Assembly (NCBI GenBank): GCA_002633005.1
Contig: NMRA01000007.1
Coordinates: forward strand, 129,313 to 193,312
Reading direction: 5' to 3'
Source: Phoronis australis
Taxonomy: Eukaryota; Phoronida; Phoronidae
Length of the DNA: 64,000 nt
Shown: positions 50,350 through 62,326 of the stretch, piece after piece
How the letters are laid out: each line of letters starts with the position of its first letter
Position numbering within the stretch: the stretch's first letter is position 1
Notes under the pieces: generated by a model
Seen by the model: only the letters and a program-made list of their open reading frames with translations
Database searches by the model: none
What the model was told of the DNA's origin: nothing
Made by a program: the position numbers and the translations under genes

Positions 50350-53300
50350 GTAGGTTTTAATACAAACTTATGTAGCCTTTGAGTCTGTAGAAAAGAGTCT
50401 TTCTAAACATGTTTCTGTTCTGTGTTGCAATATGTTAAGAAGTTTAAACTTGTTTCTGGAATTATGGTCTTGGGCTTTGTGTAGTACCGTTATTCTTTAA
50501 TAACCGTGACTGTAACTGGTCATGTGTTGAACTCTGTCATCACAGCCACGAAGCACGAGTACTTGGTTCTCTAGCTATATCTCATAGGCTCACTTAACTG
50601 AAAGACGACTCCTTATATTTGGCCCAGTGCTGTAATACATTGAAACGAGATGATCACAGAGGACGTTTGTGATGATTTCTTAAGTTAGTTTTGAGTCAGT
50701 TATATTTATTCTCTTATTCAATTTTTGTTGGCTGCAAGTTGTCAGGTTACATATAATTGATTTTGGTAAAGAGTACAGTTTTCCGACTTCCTACGTTCGC
50801 AGGCTTGCCAGAGAAAATGAAATGAAAGAGTTTCAAAACAAATTACGTGAACTTAGTAAAGAAAATGATGAGCTAGCGGCGAAACTAGTCAAAAAGGAAA
50901 GGGAGTGTGAAATACGAACACAAGAGAAGGTAAGTGGCAGTGGTATGTTGCCCACTAGTCGAGTCAAGATACCACATAACTTATTGGCTTCAAAGTCTTT
51001 GTCATTACCTTTTATGATATACCTTCCAAAATAATGAATGTGAAATTGAATGCTGCTTTCTGGTATAGGATTTTGTACTTAGCATTAAGTATGGTATGTG
51101 GGTGGAAATGAATGTTGGAGATGCGGAGTTGGGCAGTATTCGCTTCGTGTTTCTGGTACTAACTCTTTTGAAGCTTTACATTTTGCTTATGTTGTTACAT
51201 TCCTGTACTTTAGGCCGTAGCGTTGTAAGCTGTTTATAATTTACACTGGTATAGAAATGCAGTGAATTTCCGCAGTATCACTCACATCTAATGTTCTTGG
51301 CAACAGAAATACTATGCGATTAAACTGGATTTTGGGAAGGAAGTATTGTCTCCTGAATATCAATGACTGAACAGCCTAAACAGAGTGGTGATGGTTTAAA
51401 AGATTTTCAATTATTACTAATTCCTTCTGTATCATTGGTTTACTGAGAATGGCTTCTTCAGTGAACATGATTATTTACAACAACCTTTGCATTAAGCTTT
51501 TACACTTTCTTGGGCAATATCTTCATAAATACTTGAAATCTGATAAAACGTGGTAGCCGAATACTAATTTACATAACGTTCATTCGCTTCCATTTATTAT
51601 TTCTTATCCTTGTACATGTGTTAGCCTGCGGCTGTGTGTGAGAACCGGCCTGCTGTGTGCGGCCTCCTGGTGGCAGTTTGTGCTGCGTGTCTTGCATGGC
51701 TCTTTTGACGCTTGCGAGCTTGCTTGGGTTCTAGGAGGATCTCATGGAAACTGTCAACAAAATGAAAAGTCGGCTTGAGCGAGAGAGCACCGGACACGCT
51801 GAAGCCAAAGTACAAATAGGAGACCTGATTACACGACTTAATGAATTTAAAAATCAGGTGAGATTGCTGAGGCTGACCCTTATCATTTTCTTTGCTTTCA
51901 TAAGTGCTGTCCACATTACGAGTTACCCTGCATTACAAGTTACTAGTTACTCCCAGAACGAGTTATCGCCAAGTTTATAGTAGTAGTTAATTTAGATGCT
52001 GTTTGCGTTGGGACAACCTGACACTCATAACGCTAAATCGTCATGAGAGACCATCCGGAGTTGGTATATAGTGCAACTCCGGACGTTCTGGGGTCAACAG
52101 AAAACCACAGTTCAACTGTGAGTCTACAACAATGTGATAAACGAGAGTAGTTCTGCTTGCTGCGTCAGCTGCTGGTATGCTTATCTCTTTTATGACACAC
52201 AATGTGTGACTGGGCAAAGCGTTTTCAAAATAATGTGGATAAATCAGTGGAGTGTGAGACCCCTGAGGTCCCTGTTAAGTCCTCACGACAATTCTACGTT
52301 ATGTCACTTGACAACGTATCCCTCATTATTGAGGTAGAGCAACTTGTTGTAGGTAAACTTGTCCCAGTACAGGTCATAGTGTGGACACAAGCCTGCAGAC
52401 AAGGCAGAAGGAATCATTAGCTGTGTCCTGGCTGAGTTACACGTCTCATAGGGTTGCCTTATCATTTTTGCACCATATGTGTCTCAATGTGTAGGGGGTG
52501 TACTGTGGACACTCCGCTGATTGGGGGCAAGTTGATCTAGGGTAACTCGTAGTATGGACATGACTACAGTTAATTTAAAGGTGGCAGGTACTGATCACTT
52601 TTATTATTGCCCATATGTAAAGTTGGCAAACCATTAGTTCCCGTCTATAGCAATGATGGGCAACTCAGATGTTCACCAGGTGGCGCTATTGGAGACAGTC
52701 CCTGTGTTACTCAAGTAGACTGTGAACACAAAGTTGTTCACCTCCATGAACATGTTCCTTGGTGGGGTAAAGGTCCCACCTAACCTGAATGCTTGAAATT
52801 TCCGTGGACAGAACCATTGTGTTTACTGGCACCACCTTCTGAATTCCAAGTGCCTCGTCACTTGATAGTATTTTTCATAGTGCCTCCGTTTGGTGTTTTG
52901 CTTGTTTTCCAGCAGCCGGGGAGAGTATTGTAATTGAGTGGCCTGCATGAACCAGGCAGTGTTGTTTCAGTTAACATTGTTTGGCATTCAGTGTGTCTGT
53001 GTATCAGCTGCTTAGAATGGATGGCTGTTCCCACTGAAACATTACTGCAGATCTCATACCAGACATATAAAATGTCTTGCTCTAAAATTTTAACTATTTG
53101 CAGCAAAGCCATATCTTGTAAAAGTTTTTGTACCTGATTTTTGTAAACATTTTGCTCTATCTGAAGTTGAAGTAATTGCAGCATATTTTGGTTACCAAAG
53201 GTCACAGATTTTCAGAAACCTTTTTAAAGACAAAATCATGAAACCATGCGTTTTTGAAATCCTTAATGTTTGCAGAAATATATAATGTGTATGAAAATTT

Positions 53301-56300
53301 CCTGTTACCAAGTATTTTCTGAAAGAGCATCACTGTATCTCTCATCAATTTGAACCTGAAAATTTTTACATTAAATTTGTCAGGTCAATTTGCCATAAAA
53401 GGTGTCTAGGAATAATGTATAAGCCACAAACTGGGATGTCTAACATGTTCTCATTTTTTCATCAGAGTTTGAATTCTGTAACACAGTGTTTACCAACCAA
53501 GACAAATTTAACAAGACCTGCTAATTAATTGTGTATTAATGACATTTGTGTCATCGCTGGCTCTGCAGATCGAGGTTGAACGGCGGGAAAGAGAGAAACT
53601 TGAACAGTTTGTTAAGACAGGCAGTTTACCTGACGATGCTAAAGTAAACTTTACCACAGCAGCCTCTAGTCTGTCTTCAATGTCGGCTGCGCCGGCATCC
53701 GCCCCACCACCTCCTCCGCCCCCTCCAGGAGCTGCGCCACCGCCACCACCTCCACCACCGGGACCACCACCAGCTCCAGGTATTTGTCTGTGAGACGCCA
53801 ACCCCCTCTTGTGTCACTACGTACCCGGCAGTCAACAGTTTGAGACCATTTGTTGCAATTCTTTTGTTATAGGCATGGGTTTTGATTTCCAACGCATCAA
53901 GGTGTCAATAAATTATTTGGTAGAGGAACTCACTGGTCCTTTTGTTAAGGTTAATTAGTCTGAATTTGCACAGTGTACTTGTTTCCTACCCAGAATTAGC
54001 TGTTGCTGACAAAATTAAAGGCAGGGTAGCATTTCGCCCAGGGTCTGGCGGAACTCGACCGTGTTAAGGGTACCATTAGTGGGATTGACCATAAACGATG
54101 GTCTAACAAGAACACATGTTTGTGCATAAATTATCGCATAACACTGATTACCTTGCACTGGTAAACACTGTCTGGTATGTGCCTGCAGAAAAGATTTTAT
54201 TTATTGCGATATTTTTGGCTTAAATTTTTTACAAAAAAGAACAATGAGCTTAACCATTAACAATCATGGTGTTTTTATCATTAAAATCAACCCAAAGTTA
54301 CGAGCACTTAACACATTTCAAAGTTAAGAAGAGCACTTAATCAGACATGTCATTAGCAAGATGGGCTAAATCACATAATAAGACACGGAGTTAAGTAAAA
54401 AATAGGCAGTATAATTATATATAATAGCAACTTAATTGTCATAACCCTATGAAAGGAGTTCAAACCCTGGGTGAAATGAACAGTCTTCCTACAGTCCAGT
54501 TACAGCATATCTTTTACCTTCTCATGTGGTTCAGTAGGGTTGACTTTGAATAAAGCTGTTGGAAAATTGAATGAAATTTCCCTTTTAATCCTCGTTGCAA
54601 TTAAAGGGAATATAATAATGGTAGGCGCATGATTCTGTTTGTGTCCGTGCAGAAAATAATACCTTTCTGTGCACGACTTCTATATTTCTCGAGGTTTCGA
54701 CCACACTTTAAAAACAGTGTGCTACTGAAGTGCCATAGCACATATTGTTGGCATTTTGCGATTCGATTGTATATTCCTGAGTTTTGGGCCATTGTTGATT
54801 TTTACGCATTCGTGTTGGGAAATACACCTTTGTGCGCCAGTCTTCTTGCGTTTCTTAAGAAAGTTTGACTAAACAGGTATGCTTACAAACTGCCATTATA
54901 GCACTTTTCCATTTTGCAGAATTCTCATCATTTCCATGCACTCGTGTATGGAAATACTCTTCTGTGTGCAACTCTTACATTGCAGAGATTTTGACTACTA
55001 ATTTCAAAGAAGTATGCTTGCAATATGCCGCCATCCTTATCACTAGCATTCTGGATTCAACCATATTGTCCTGGATTTTATCTTGTTGGTTTTCGCGCAT
55101 CCAGGCTGTGCGCAAGCCCTCTTTCATTTCAAAGGGAATTTTGACCAAATTTTTAAAACCTATGCTTGTTGTGCTGGCATTTTGCGATTCAGCATTATTT
55201 TTCTAAATTTAAGCCCCTTTTTGCTCTTCTGTGTGCTGCCCTCTAGAGGACATTTAATGGGATATTTCTCTCTGTAACTGCCTTGTTTCACGGAGGAATA
55301 CTTTTGTCTTTACTGTTATATTTCCTAAAAGTAAGCTTATTATAATTATCTCAGTTATATTTCCCACTTGATCTAGTATAATGACTTTGTTTGCAGGCTG
55401 TCCTGCACCCCTGGGTATTGCAGGCGGACCACCGCCACCTGGTGGAGCTGTGAAGAAGAAGAACATTCCAAAGCCACAAAATCCTCTTAAGTCTTTTAAC
55501 TGGGCCAAAATACCTGACAGCAAACTAACTAACACGGTATGGGGAGACATTGATGATACTAAGGTATGTTAAACATTCTGAGACTGCAGTAAATTTATGG
55601 TAACAATTTAGGCAAATTGGTGCATAATTATGTTATCGTTAGTGTTTATTTATAATACAACCAACCAAAGAACCAAAAAAAATTTACTGACATGGGGAAA
55701 TTCATTTTTTCCGTTCAAAAATGGATAATCACCTCACAGAAACATTCGGCATACATGGCTGCTGATGACTTCCTCCGTACCTAACAGGTGGCACTGTGTA
55801 CAGTATGTTGTTGTAGACTGAGCTGAGTTTGCAGGCGTCCTCATCACGGTTCATAGCAGACTTTGGTTGGTGGATCCAGATAGTTTGCTGTATTCTCCTT
55901 TTGAAATAATTAAGTTCCCTGTCAGTGACACTCACTCCATTCCTGAGTGGATCACATGATTGTCTCTAGTTGTTTAATGATAAAAAGTTGACTTCCTTTT
56001 TCATAATTTTGGATTTTACCATAGTCATTTGTTTGAGAACTAGTTTTGCTACAAGTCAAAAATATTTTTGGCGTTATAAGTTGTGTTCTCCACATGCTGT
56101 TTTGACTCGTCACTGCGTTGAGTTTGAATTCTGTTGTCTTGAGTTTGGCTTACTTGTCGTTGAGTTTGAAAACCTAATATATGCTACAAGTTTAAAGTGT
56201 TGAGAGATTAGTCATTTGTTAAGGAAATTGGGACATTTTGGATTTTGGTATCAGTTCTATGCATTTATTCGAAGGCTTAACACATAAACTCCCCACAGTA

Positions 56301-59300
56301 TGGACATGGACTTCCAAACACGTACTTGAATTTTGTAATTCCAGTCGACTGGTTTGAATTTCCTGTTGTGGAGAACACTGATAAGTAAAACTATTGAGTT
56401 CTGGTAGATGGATGAATTTATTTAGCCAGATTATGGGCTTCTTGAGTTAACACAGATGTAAATTAAATCAGTTTTTGGCCACAATAAGATCAAGTGAGAG
56501 ATACAAATTTCACTCTATGGGTGTTACATGAGCTGTATGTTGGCACTTGTTGTCCTAAATTGTTGTAAATATGATCCTGATGATGTCTAATGAAAAGACG
56601 AAACGTTGAATTGAACATGAACTTTTTTATTTGTGCAACACAGATGTAGTAACTTGTAGTGTTTATTTGTAGTTATACAAAACTTTAAATTTGGAAGAGT
56701 TTGAGAACATGTTCTCGGCTTACCAAAGAAAGGAGGAAGATCTGGGCCTTCAGGGTCAGATGTCAGTCAAGGGCAGGTCTAAGGAGTTGTCTGTGATTGA
56801 TGGTCGACGGGCGCAGAACTGTTACATCCTTTTGTCGAGGCTCAAGATGACCGACGACGAGTTGGCTAGAGCAATCTTGACAATGGACGACCAGGAAGAA
56901 TTGCCAAAGGATATGTGTGAACAGGTCAGTGACTCTGTTTGTGCCTGATCATATAAGTTGTAGTGTTCAATTGTGACCAGGTCTGTGATTGTGTTCATGC
57001 ATGAACTTATAAGTTGCGGAGTTCATTTGTGAAGAGATCTGCAACACTGTACATGTGTGAGCAAGTCTCTAACACAGCTTTTATAAAAATGGTGTGTAAA
57101 ACTATTTTATGTGAACAGGACTATGAGGTTGTTAGTGTGAATGGAATTAAATGCATAATTATGTTATTTTTTAACAGGCCGGTTCCATAATATTTGCTTA
57201 TTTCGTTCTTGGTTCAACATACATGTGTTATGTCTTAGACATTTTCTGTTTCATAATAAATGGTGTTTGAAAGTCGTAGTTATTACTATTTGATTGGTGT
57301 CTTCAATTTTTTGTCAGAAAAAAAGTGGAGAAGGATGCTAATTGGTATCAAAATATTTTAATAATTTCAGACACCTTGATGATGAAAAATTCTTGATCAT
57401 TTCAAAATTACAAATTCAAAAGTTTTTGAGAAACAGTTTTCAATTGCCAGTGTTGTGAAATTTCCTTCATAACAATCCGTAAGATTTGTGGGTACGTTTG
57501 TAGTTGCTGAAGTTTGTACCGACCCCTGAAGAGGCACAGATGTTGTCAGAACAGGAACAAGACCTTGACCAGATGGCCAGAGCTGACCGGTTCTTATATG
57601 ACATGTCCAAGTAAGGAGTGGCTATCTGCCCGAAGTTTTTGTATATTATCTGTCTACAGGTGTACAGTATTTGTGCATCTTGTTCACCTGTCTGTAATTG
57701 TGTTATAATTAATTTTATTTTATTTTCCTGACAATGCCAGATTGCTGTTCCAAATTTATTTAACACTGGCTAATGTCAGCTGGCATTGTGTTCTAGTCAT
57801 TGTTGGACAGTAACACATATTGTTAATTTGTTTTGTTAGGTAACATTTTTAACACCACCGTATGGGCTGAGCGACAAACGTTTTTGTGTGATACCTAAAA
57901 TGTATTTTCTAAGTGGTGCTTGTTTGGATAATGTGCAGTGTTTGAGCTTCAGCAAAAAAAATGTGTGGCCCGCCGGGCCATTTTCTTGAATATAAGACCA
58001 CATCCACATAGGGCCTGTATGTGAAAGTTTACTGGCCCGGCCGTAAATTCACTGGCCCCTGGCCACCAGGCCAGCATGTATTTCGAACGCTGATAATGTA
58101 CAACGTTGCTTTTGACTTTTACCTGTAGAATTGTCCATTATGAGCAAAGACTCAAAGCTCTCTGTTATAAGAAGAAGTTCTCAGAAAGAATCAGCGACCT
58201 CAGACCAAGAGTAGAAGGTACGTCACTGCGAATGTTTCAGTCATGTGACCTGCATAAGCTCTGTTTCCTAACACATAACAACACATTTTGTATACTGAAT
58301 ATGCTTACACGGAAACCACTTGTCTTTCTCTGTAGTGACGCGCCTCTCCCATTCTAGCTGCTCCTAAACATGTTGCGTTTAATTTTGAACTGTAGTGGGA
58401 GGTACATTTGAATGAACAGAATTGAACCCAATGTTTGTTATTGTGAAGTTGATAATCACAAGAACAGACTGTCAATTATTCGTTGCTTTTTGAGATTTTG
58501 CTCTTTGTTAATTATTGTTTTTCTTATTAAGAGAAGGTCAATTCAAGTATCCAGACTCAAAGCTAATTTCTCAATCGATTAATAGTTCATCTTTAACGCA
58601 GCTGAATATACATTGCCACATATTTGCCGCATGACCGATTTGCTCGCAGTATAGATAAGAATTGAGCATTCTTGTTGGTTGAAAGTCAGCTAGTGGAAAC
58701 TTCATGCAATTTTGCTTAGCTTTATTGACTGAAGCATCAAACAGTTAATGAAAACACAGACCCTAGATTGACTTTGATAAACACATTTATTTCAGCGGTG
58801 CTAAATGCATCCATTCAGGTACTGAAGAGTAAGAGACTACGGAAGCTGCTGGAGATCGTGCTGGCCTTTGGCAACTTCATGAACCGCGGACAGCGTGGAA
58901 ATGCATCAGGCTTCAAATTACAAAGTCTCAATCGCATCGTCGACACCAAGTCTAGTGCCAACAAACAAGTGACATTGTTGCATTATCTAGTGACCACAGT
59001 TGAATGCAAGGTGGGTGGTTGGAAGTAGTGTGGGTAAACTACTGGAATGGGTATCCAGGCGGTTAGTACAATTATATGTTTGACTGCCTCAGAGGAACCG
59101 GTTTGTTGGTGTGTGTTAGAATTAAACCTCTCAGAATGTTCCTGGTTTAACAGTTCAAGATTAATTATCTGTGCTGTTGTACCAAGTAAATTATGGGGAA
59201 CCGCTGGATATAAATCAGGATCAAGAAATGAAGCGGTTGTGACAAGTGTAGCATTGTAATAAGATGCGTTATTTTCTTAGAAATGAATTACGATCATGAA

Positions 59301-62300
59301 GTTGCTTAAATTTCCATCGCAATATGCCGGAAAGTCGAATTCTACTTATTATAAAATGTAGGGAGACAACATGCCCCTGCGTTCCCTCTCAACTACACCC
59401 CTGCGTACTATCCTATCTTGAGTCGAGATCTGTCCCTTAGACAGGTTTAGATTGGAAATTTGCAAAGTCGAATAATGAGGAAGAACAATTATTTCATCAT
59501 TTGTTGTGAGTTATGCATGATTGCAGGCAAGCATTGAGATTTATTTAATGAGTCAGTCAATGAACTTTATTCTTGTTACAGTTTCCTGACGTGCTCAAGC
59601 TGGAACAAGAGATACCAGACACTCGCTTTGCCTCAAAAGTGGGGTAGGTTAATGTGCGCAGTGTTAACTGTTGGAAAGTGGCTTCACACAGTTGTAGTAC
59701 TTGGGATCATTCATTGTTATTGATTTTTCCAAAAACGTGCTTCTTTTTGAAGGTGGAATCTGTGTTTTATTGAATTGATAAATTGATCGTGTACATCTTG
59801 CAGTCAAGGTTTGTCAGTAATGAATGATTTGATTTCCTTTTGTAGTTTGCAGTAATGAATGATTTGATTTCCTTTTGTAGTTTGCAGGATCTTGAAACAG
59901 AAATAAGACAATTAAAATTGGGATTGAAAGAAATAGAAAAGGTATGCTACTTGTTATTAATATTAAACATAATAGTTAGTGCAACTAGCAAAGTGCTGTA
60001 ACTAAACCTATGGTTATTATTGTGATTAAACTTGTTTGACAGAGCTTGTACCAGCCTATCTAAGGGTATCAGGATGTCTAATAGAGCTCCTTGTATCACT
60101 GAGGGTATCAGGGATGTCCAATAGGGCCCTCTGTGGCTGAGTTATTAGTGTAAGATGACAAAGAGAAATGTTTAGATGGAAAATGGTGCATATTCATCGA
60201 AGTGTTACCTTTTGCGAAAGAAACTGAGTGTACGTACTGTCACAACACAGAACATGAAGCTACAAATTACTGTGGTTAGAGATCACCAGTTTACTAGTTC
60301 ATGTGTTATTTGAAAGCGGCTATAAGCCCGTGTTCCATTTAAAATGCTAACATTTGATTTAGGCCACTTACAGCGCTGTAAATTTGGCCTCCACTCATTG
60401 CTTATACTCAGATGAGAAGTGATTTTGTTCTTGCAAAGAATCGACAGTTCGTTATTGTTCAAAAACATGATAAGCAAATAAAATGGCACGCCGTAAAAAA
60501 TCGGCTTCTAGAGTTAGGTCTTGAGTAATTATGGTGAACTGTGAGTTTTTTCCAAGCTGAATAATCTTGTCAATTTTGACTAAGGAACAATTTGAGATGA
60601 ATTTCATAACAGCAAGTGGTCTAAATCAAAAGTTTTTGTGATGGATGCTTTAATTTCAACGTTCACGTTTGGTTCTTCTATTTTATTAAAGGAGCTGGAT
60701 TTCCATAAAAACAGAATGGCAGAAGACAGGAGGGACAAATTTGTCTCCGTCATTAACGATTTCGTCACCATCGCTTCTTATAAATTTTCTGAGATTGAAG
60801 ACTTAGTTACAGAAATGAATGAAAAGGTGAGTGCCGTTGGTGGTCAGGTACTTCTGTCTGTTGTAGTTGATTGGGGCAGCTGTGTGTCAAGTCAAGAATG
60901 TTATACTCTTGTTGATTGAGTTGTGAATGCTGGATCAACGACGTTCTCTCACAACTTACATGGGTCATTGCTGCTCTGTAATAGACTATAAAGGTTTTGT
61001 GAAAACCCATGGAAGTCTAAATTTGGCTGCAGTTAGAGGTAGTCCAGGACTATGGCTTTAAATGATTTAGTCCTCTTGTCTGCTCTAGTTTCACAAGGTG
61101 CTAAAGCTGTACGGAGAAGAGCCTGGTAAAATGCAGCCCGATGAATTCTTCGGTGTTTTCGATGTCTTTTTGACCTCCTTCTGCGAAGCTAAGATAGAAA
61201 ACGAGCGAATCAGGAAACAGAAAGAAGAGGAAGAGAAGCGAGCCAAGCTTGAAGCTCAGGTAAGACTTCTGCGCTTTCATGGGTACTTATTTGTCCCTAA
61301 GGTGTCTGTGTGTTGCGCCGGATATTGTACACAATCTAGAAATTCTAGTAGACAAAAACTCTATCTCTTAAAAAACGCTTTTTGCGGACAGAGGGTCAAG
61401 ATAACTTATTAAGCATTGTTTCAAGCAGCTGATAATGGTCAGTGCTGTCCAAGTCCAGATCTGAGTAAGAAATAAGCTGTGGCTAGTTTTATAAAAGGTG
61501 GTGGTCTAAATCACGTTAGTTTTTTTTAAATAAGGGTGTTTGTAGCACTTCTAATGATAAAATTTAATGTAAGTTGAGCCATGAATAGCAATGATGAGAC
61601 AAATTAATTAAAGTTAATTTCCTTAACAGAGGAAAGCTGAATTAGAAAAGAAGGCTAAAAATTCTCTGAAGAATGGCACTGTTAATGGATCGAAGCAAGA
61701 AGACAGTGGTAAGCAGTGACACCTGGTGTATTATTAGTGAGAACTACCAAAACTAGAATTTGATAACAAAAGTCTTGTTTGTGCACTAAGTGCGTCATCA
61801 GAGCGATTTGTTGATGTCAGGAATGATGTCCAAATTTGGCAAACTTCGGAACATCATATCTCGGAATTGGCCAATTGGATTCATATGAGACTTTCAGATA
61901 CTATGGTTTATGCACCATTCTCTAAAACTCTGTTAGGAATTGTTTTTAAATGTTCCACATTTGCATGAGGGGTTATTAAAAATAGCACTTTTATGGTTTT
62001 TTTAATAAACCCAAAAGTTGCGTGAAAGACAAACGAAATTTTTTGCAGTAAAGTAATATCATGCTATGAACACTTTATTTTCTGCAGTAGTGTCATGCTG
62101 TGAACAATTATTAGCTTTTGTGCATTAGCATCATGTTATTAACAGTCTCATTTGCTCAGTGTTTCTTGCAGGAGAGTTTGATGATCTAATATCAGCTCTA
62201 AGAACTGGAGATGCATTCGGTGATGACATAGCCAAGATGAAAGGACGTCAAAGAAGGCGGGTCAGTGGGGCTAAGAATGGAGACTTACATACAAGAGAGC

Positions 62301-62326
62301 GAATGGGGACCAAGAATGGCCGATGA
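40775..62326 (+). CDS. DAAM1/2 ortholog: DAAM formin (Dishevelled-associated activator of morphogenesis), complete, 24 coding exons, 1085 codons
   Basis: Diaphanous-related formin that nucleates linear actin filaments under Rho and Dishevelled in Wnt/planar polarity signalling. Coding exons: 40775-40948, 42763-42852, 44362-44430, 44935-45023, 45306-45441, 46102-46299, 46905-47015, 47879-48049, 49078-49195 (duplicated at 49682-49799), 50202-50349, 50803-50929, 51735-51857, 53569-53779, 55397-55563, 56673-56924, 57504-57610, 58129-58217, 58796-59010, 59582-59643, 59881-59941, 60692-60826, 61089-61259, 61630-61708, 62172-62326. Using one copy of exon 9, the total is 3258 bases with all phases compatible and GT-AG sites; human DAAM1 is 1078 residues. 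The start [15 protein letters not shown] resembles the human MAPRK..FCCF start. The exon containing it begins at 40721 with 54 bases of 5' UTR. It looks like the single pre-duplication DAAM of an invertebrate. Confidence 0.95.
42893..43212 (+). repeat. Minisatellite in DAAM intron 2, left part
   Basis: Degenerate tandem units of 27-29 bases built on CTTGTCAGATACAATAATGT, followed by either ATCACATGT or TAGGATT. The two unit types alternate in places, giving a higher-order repeat of about 56 bases (near 42990-43110). The array resumes at 44097 beyond an inserted block. The open reading frame across it is just the repeat translated. Confidence 0.9.
43221..43381. repeat. Long imperfect palindrome (foldback)
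   Basis: The left arm TAGATTATTAC... pairs with the right arm ...GTAATAATCTA. Inside, AGTCATTATCCCC pairs with GGGGATAACGACT, and TCTAGAGCCCGAGTGGATTTT pairs imperfectly with AAAATCCACGAGGGTTCTAGA. AATTATTGCCCGAGGGG pairs with CCCCGAGGGTGATAATT. The loop is only a few bases (CATGAG) around 43301. This would fold into a hairpin of about 75 base pairs. Confidence 0.85.
43934..44010 (+). mobile_element. tRNA-derived SINE head with pol III A and B boxes
   Basis: An A-box-like TGGTGCAGTGG (43937-43947) and a B-box GGTTCGAAACC (43980-43990) lie 32 bases apart, the spacing of an internal RNA polymerase III promoter. The surrounding sequence is only partly cloverleaf-like, so this is a SINE head and not a functional tRNA gene. 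The 3' tail of the SINE and its copies elsewhere are not visible in the window. Confidence 0.75.
44097..44255 (+). repeat. Minisatellite in DAAM intron 2, right part
   Basis: About five more units of the same CTTGTCAGATACAATAATGT monomer, here mostly of the ACACATGT type. This is the continuation of the array at 42893-43212 and it ends about 100 bases before the exon at 44362. Confidence 0.88.
48460..48685 (+). repeat. Dispersed repeat family A, copy 2
   Basis: Opposite-orientation partner of about 8300-8580. It lies in the DAAM intron between exons 8 and 9. The 78-codon frame across it is not a gene. Confidence 0.8.
48954..50162 (+). repeat. 604-base direct duplication containing DAAM exon 9, with one N at the joint
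   Basis: Copy 1 is 48954-49556 and copy 2 is 49558-50162; position 49557 is the only N I noticed in the window. The exon (49078-49195 and 49682-49799) and its flanks are identical over about the first 300 bases. The rest differs by roughly a dozen substitutions and a 2-base indel, for example CTTATTG/CTTCTTG and GACGCAATG/GACGTAATG. The exon is 118 bases (phase 0 to 1), so including both copies would shift the frame. Exact boundaries at an N point to two unmerged alleles at a contig join rather than real duplicated exons. Confidence 0.9.
50803..53779 (+). CDS. DAAM1/2 ortholog: DAAM coiled coil and FH1 polyproline region, exons 11-13
   Basis: Residues about 435-588. Exons 50803-50929 and 51735-51857 encode a charged coiled coil ([33 protein letters not shown]) matching the vertebrate linker. 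Exon 53569-53779 ends in the FH1 domain with two runs of eight prolines separated by GAA and a final GPPPAPG. Exon 14 adds [11 protein letters not shown]1 binds profilin-actin and SH3/WW proteins. This FH1 is shorter than that of human DAAM1, with about three profilin-size proline tracts. A 97-codon open frame on the opposite strand is only the complement of these repeats. Confidence 0.9.
51907..52563. mobile_element. Non-autonomous foldback/MITE-like element in DAAM intron 12
   Basis: The left end CTGTCCACATTACGAGTTACCCTG (first bases at 51907) is inverted relative to the right end GGGTAACTCGTAGTATGGACAT (about 52541-52562). Shared arms are TGTCCA..TACGAGTTACCCT. About 610 bases of non-coding sequence lie between. 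No target-site duplication could be confirmed. The right arm also carries CAAGTTGATC, which recurs in the candidate element near 29010-29440. Confidence 0.55.
55397..61259 (+). CDS. DAAM1/2 ortholog: DAAM FH2 domain, exons 14-22
   Basis: Residues about 607-1008, the actin-nucleating ring dimer. It starts with [20 protein letters not shown] (lasso), followed by [29 protein letters not shown] (exon 56673-56924) and [20 protein letters not shown] across an exon junction. Next come [12 protein letters not shown]-like sequence (here [12 protein letters not shown]) and the core [20 protein letters not shown] with [16 protein letters not shown] (exon 58796-59010). It ends with [19 protein letters not shown] and a [15 protein letters not shown] helix. 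The lasso Trp and the GN(F/Y)MN core residues important for dimerisation and actin binding are present. It appears fully functional. Confidence 0.93.
59816..59885 (+). repeat. 35-base tandem duplication of a DAAM 3' splice site
   Basis: Two back-to-back identical copies (59816-59850, 59851-59885) each contain the polypyrimidine tract, TTTTGTAG acceptor and TTTGC. The downstream acceptor (AG at 59879-59880) gives the in-frame exon 59881-59941. Splicing at the first copy would read GLQ and then hit a TAA stop. Confidence 0.9.
61630..62326 (+). CDS. DAAM1/2 ortholog: DAAM DAD autoregulatory tail, exons 23-24
   Basis: Residues about 1009-1085. Exon 23 encodes a basic helix and a Lys/Asn-rich linker. 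Exon 24 encodes [20 protein letters not shown] followed by [10 protein letters not shown], the diaphanous autoregulatory domain and its basic patch; the human counterpart is [20 protein letters not shown] followed by KLKRNRKR. The coding end is [10 protein letters not shown] and TGA at 62324-62326. A possible donor inside this exon (CGG|GTCAGT after 62260) would allow a different tail (see findings). Confidence 0.9.
61845..62050 (+). repeat. Dispersed repeat family C, copy 3
   Basis: GGAACATCATATCTCGGAAT, TTGGATTCATATGAGACTTT, GATACTATGGTTTATGC, TGTTCCACATTTGCATGAGG and GGTTATTAAAAATAGC run in the same order as copy 2. It lies in the last DAAM coding intron. Confidence 0.85.

Noticed and set aside
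53508-53892. Gly-rich and Trp-rich frames opposite DAAM exon 13
   Set aside because: Antisense shadows of the FH1 polyproline codons.
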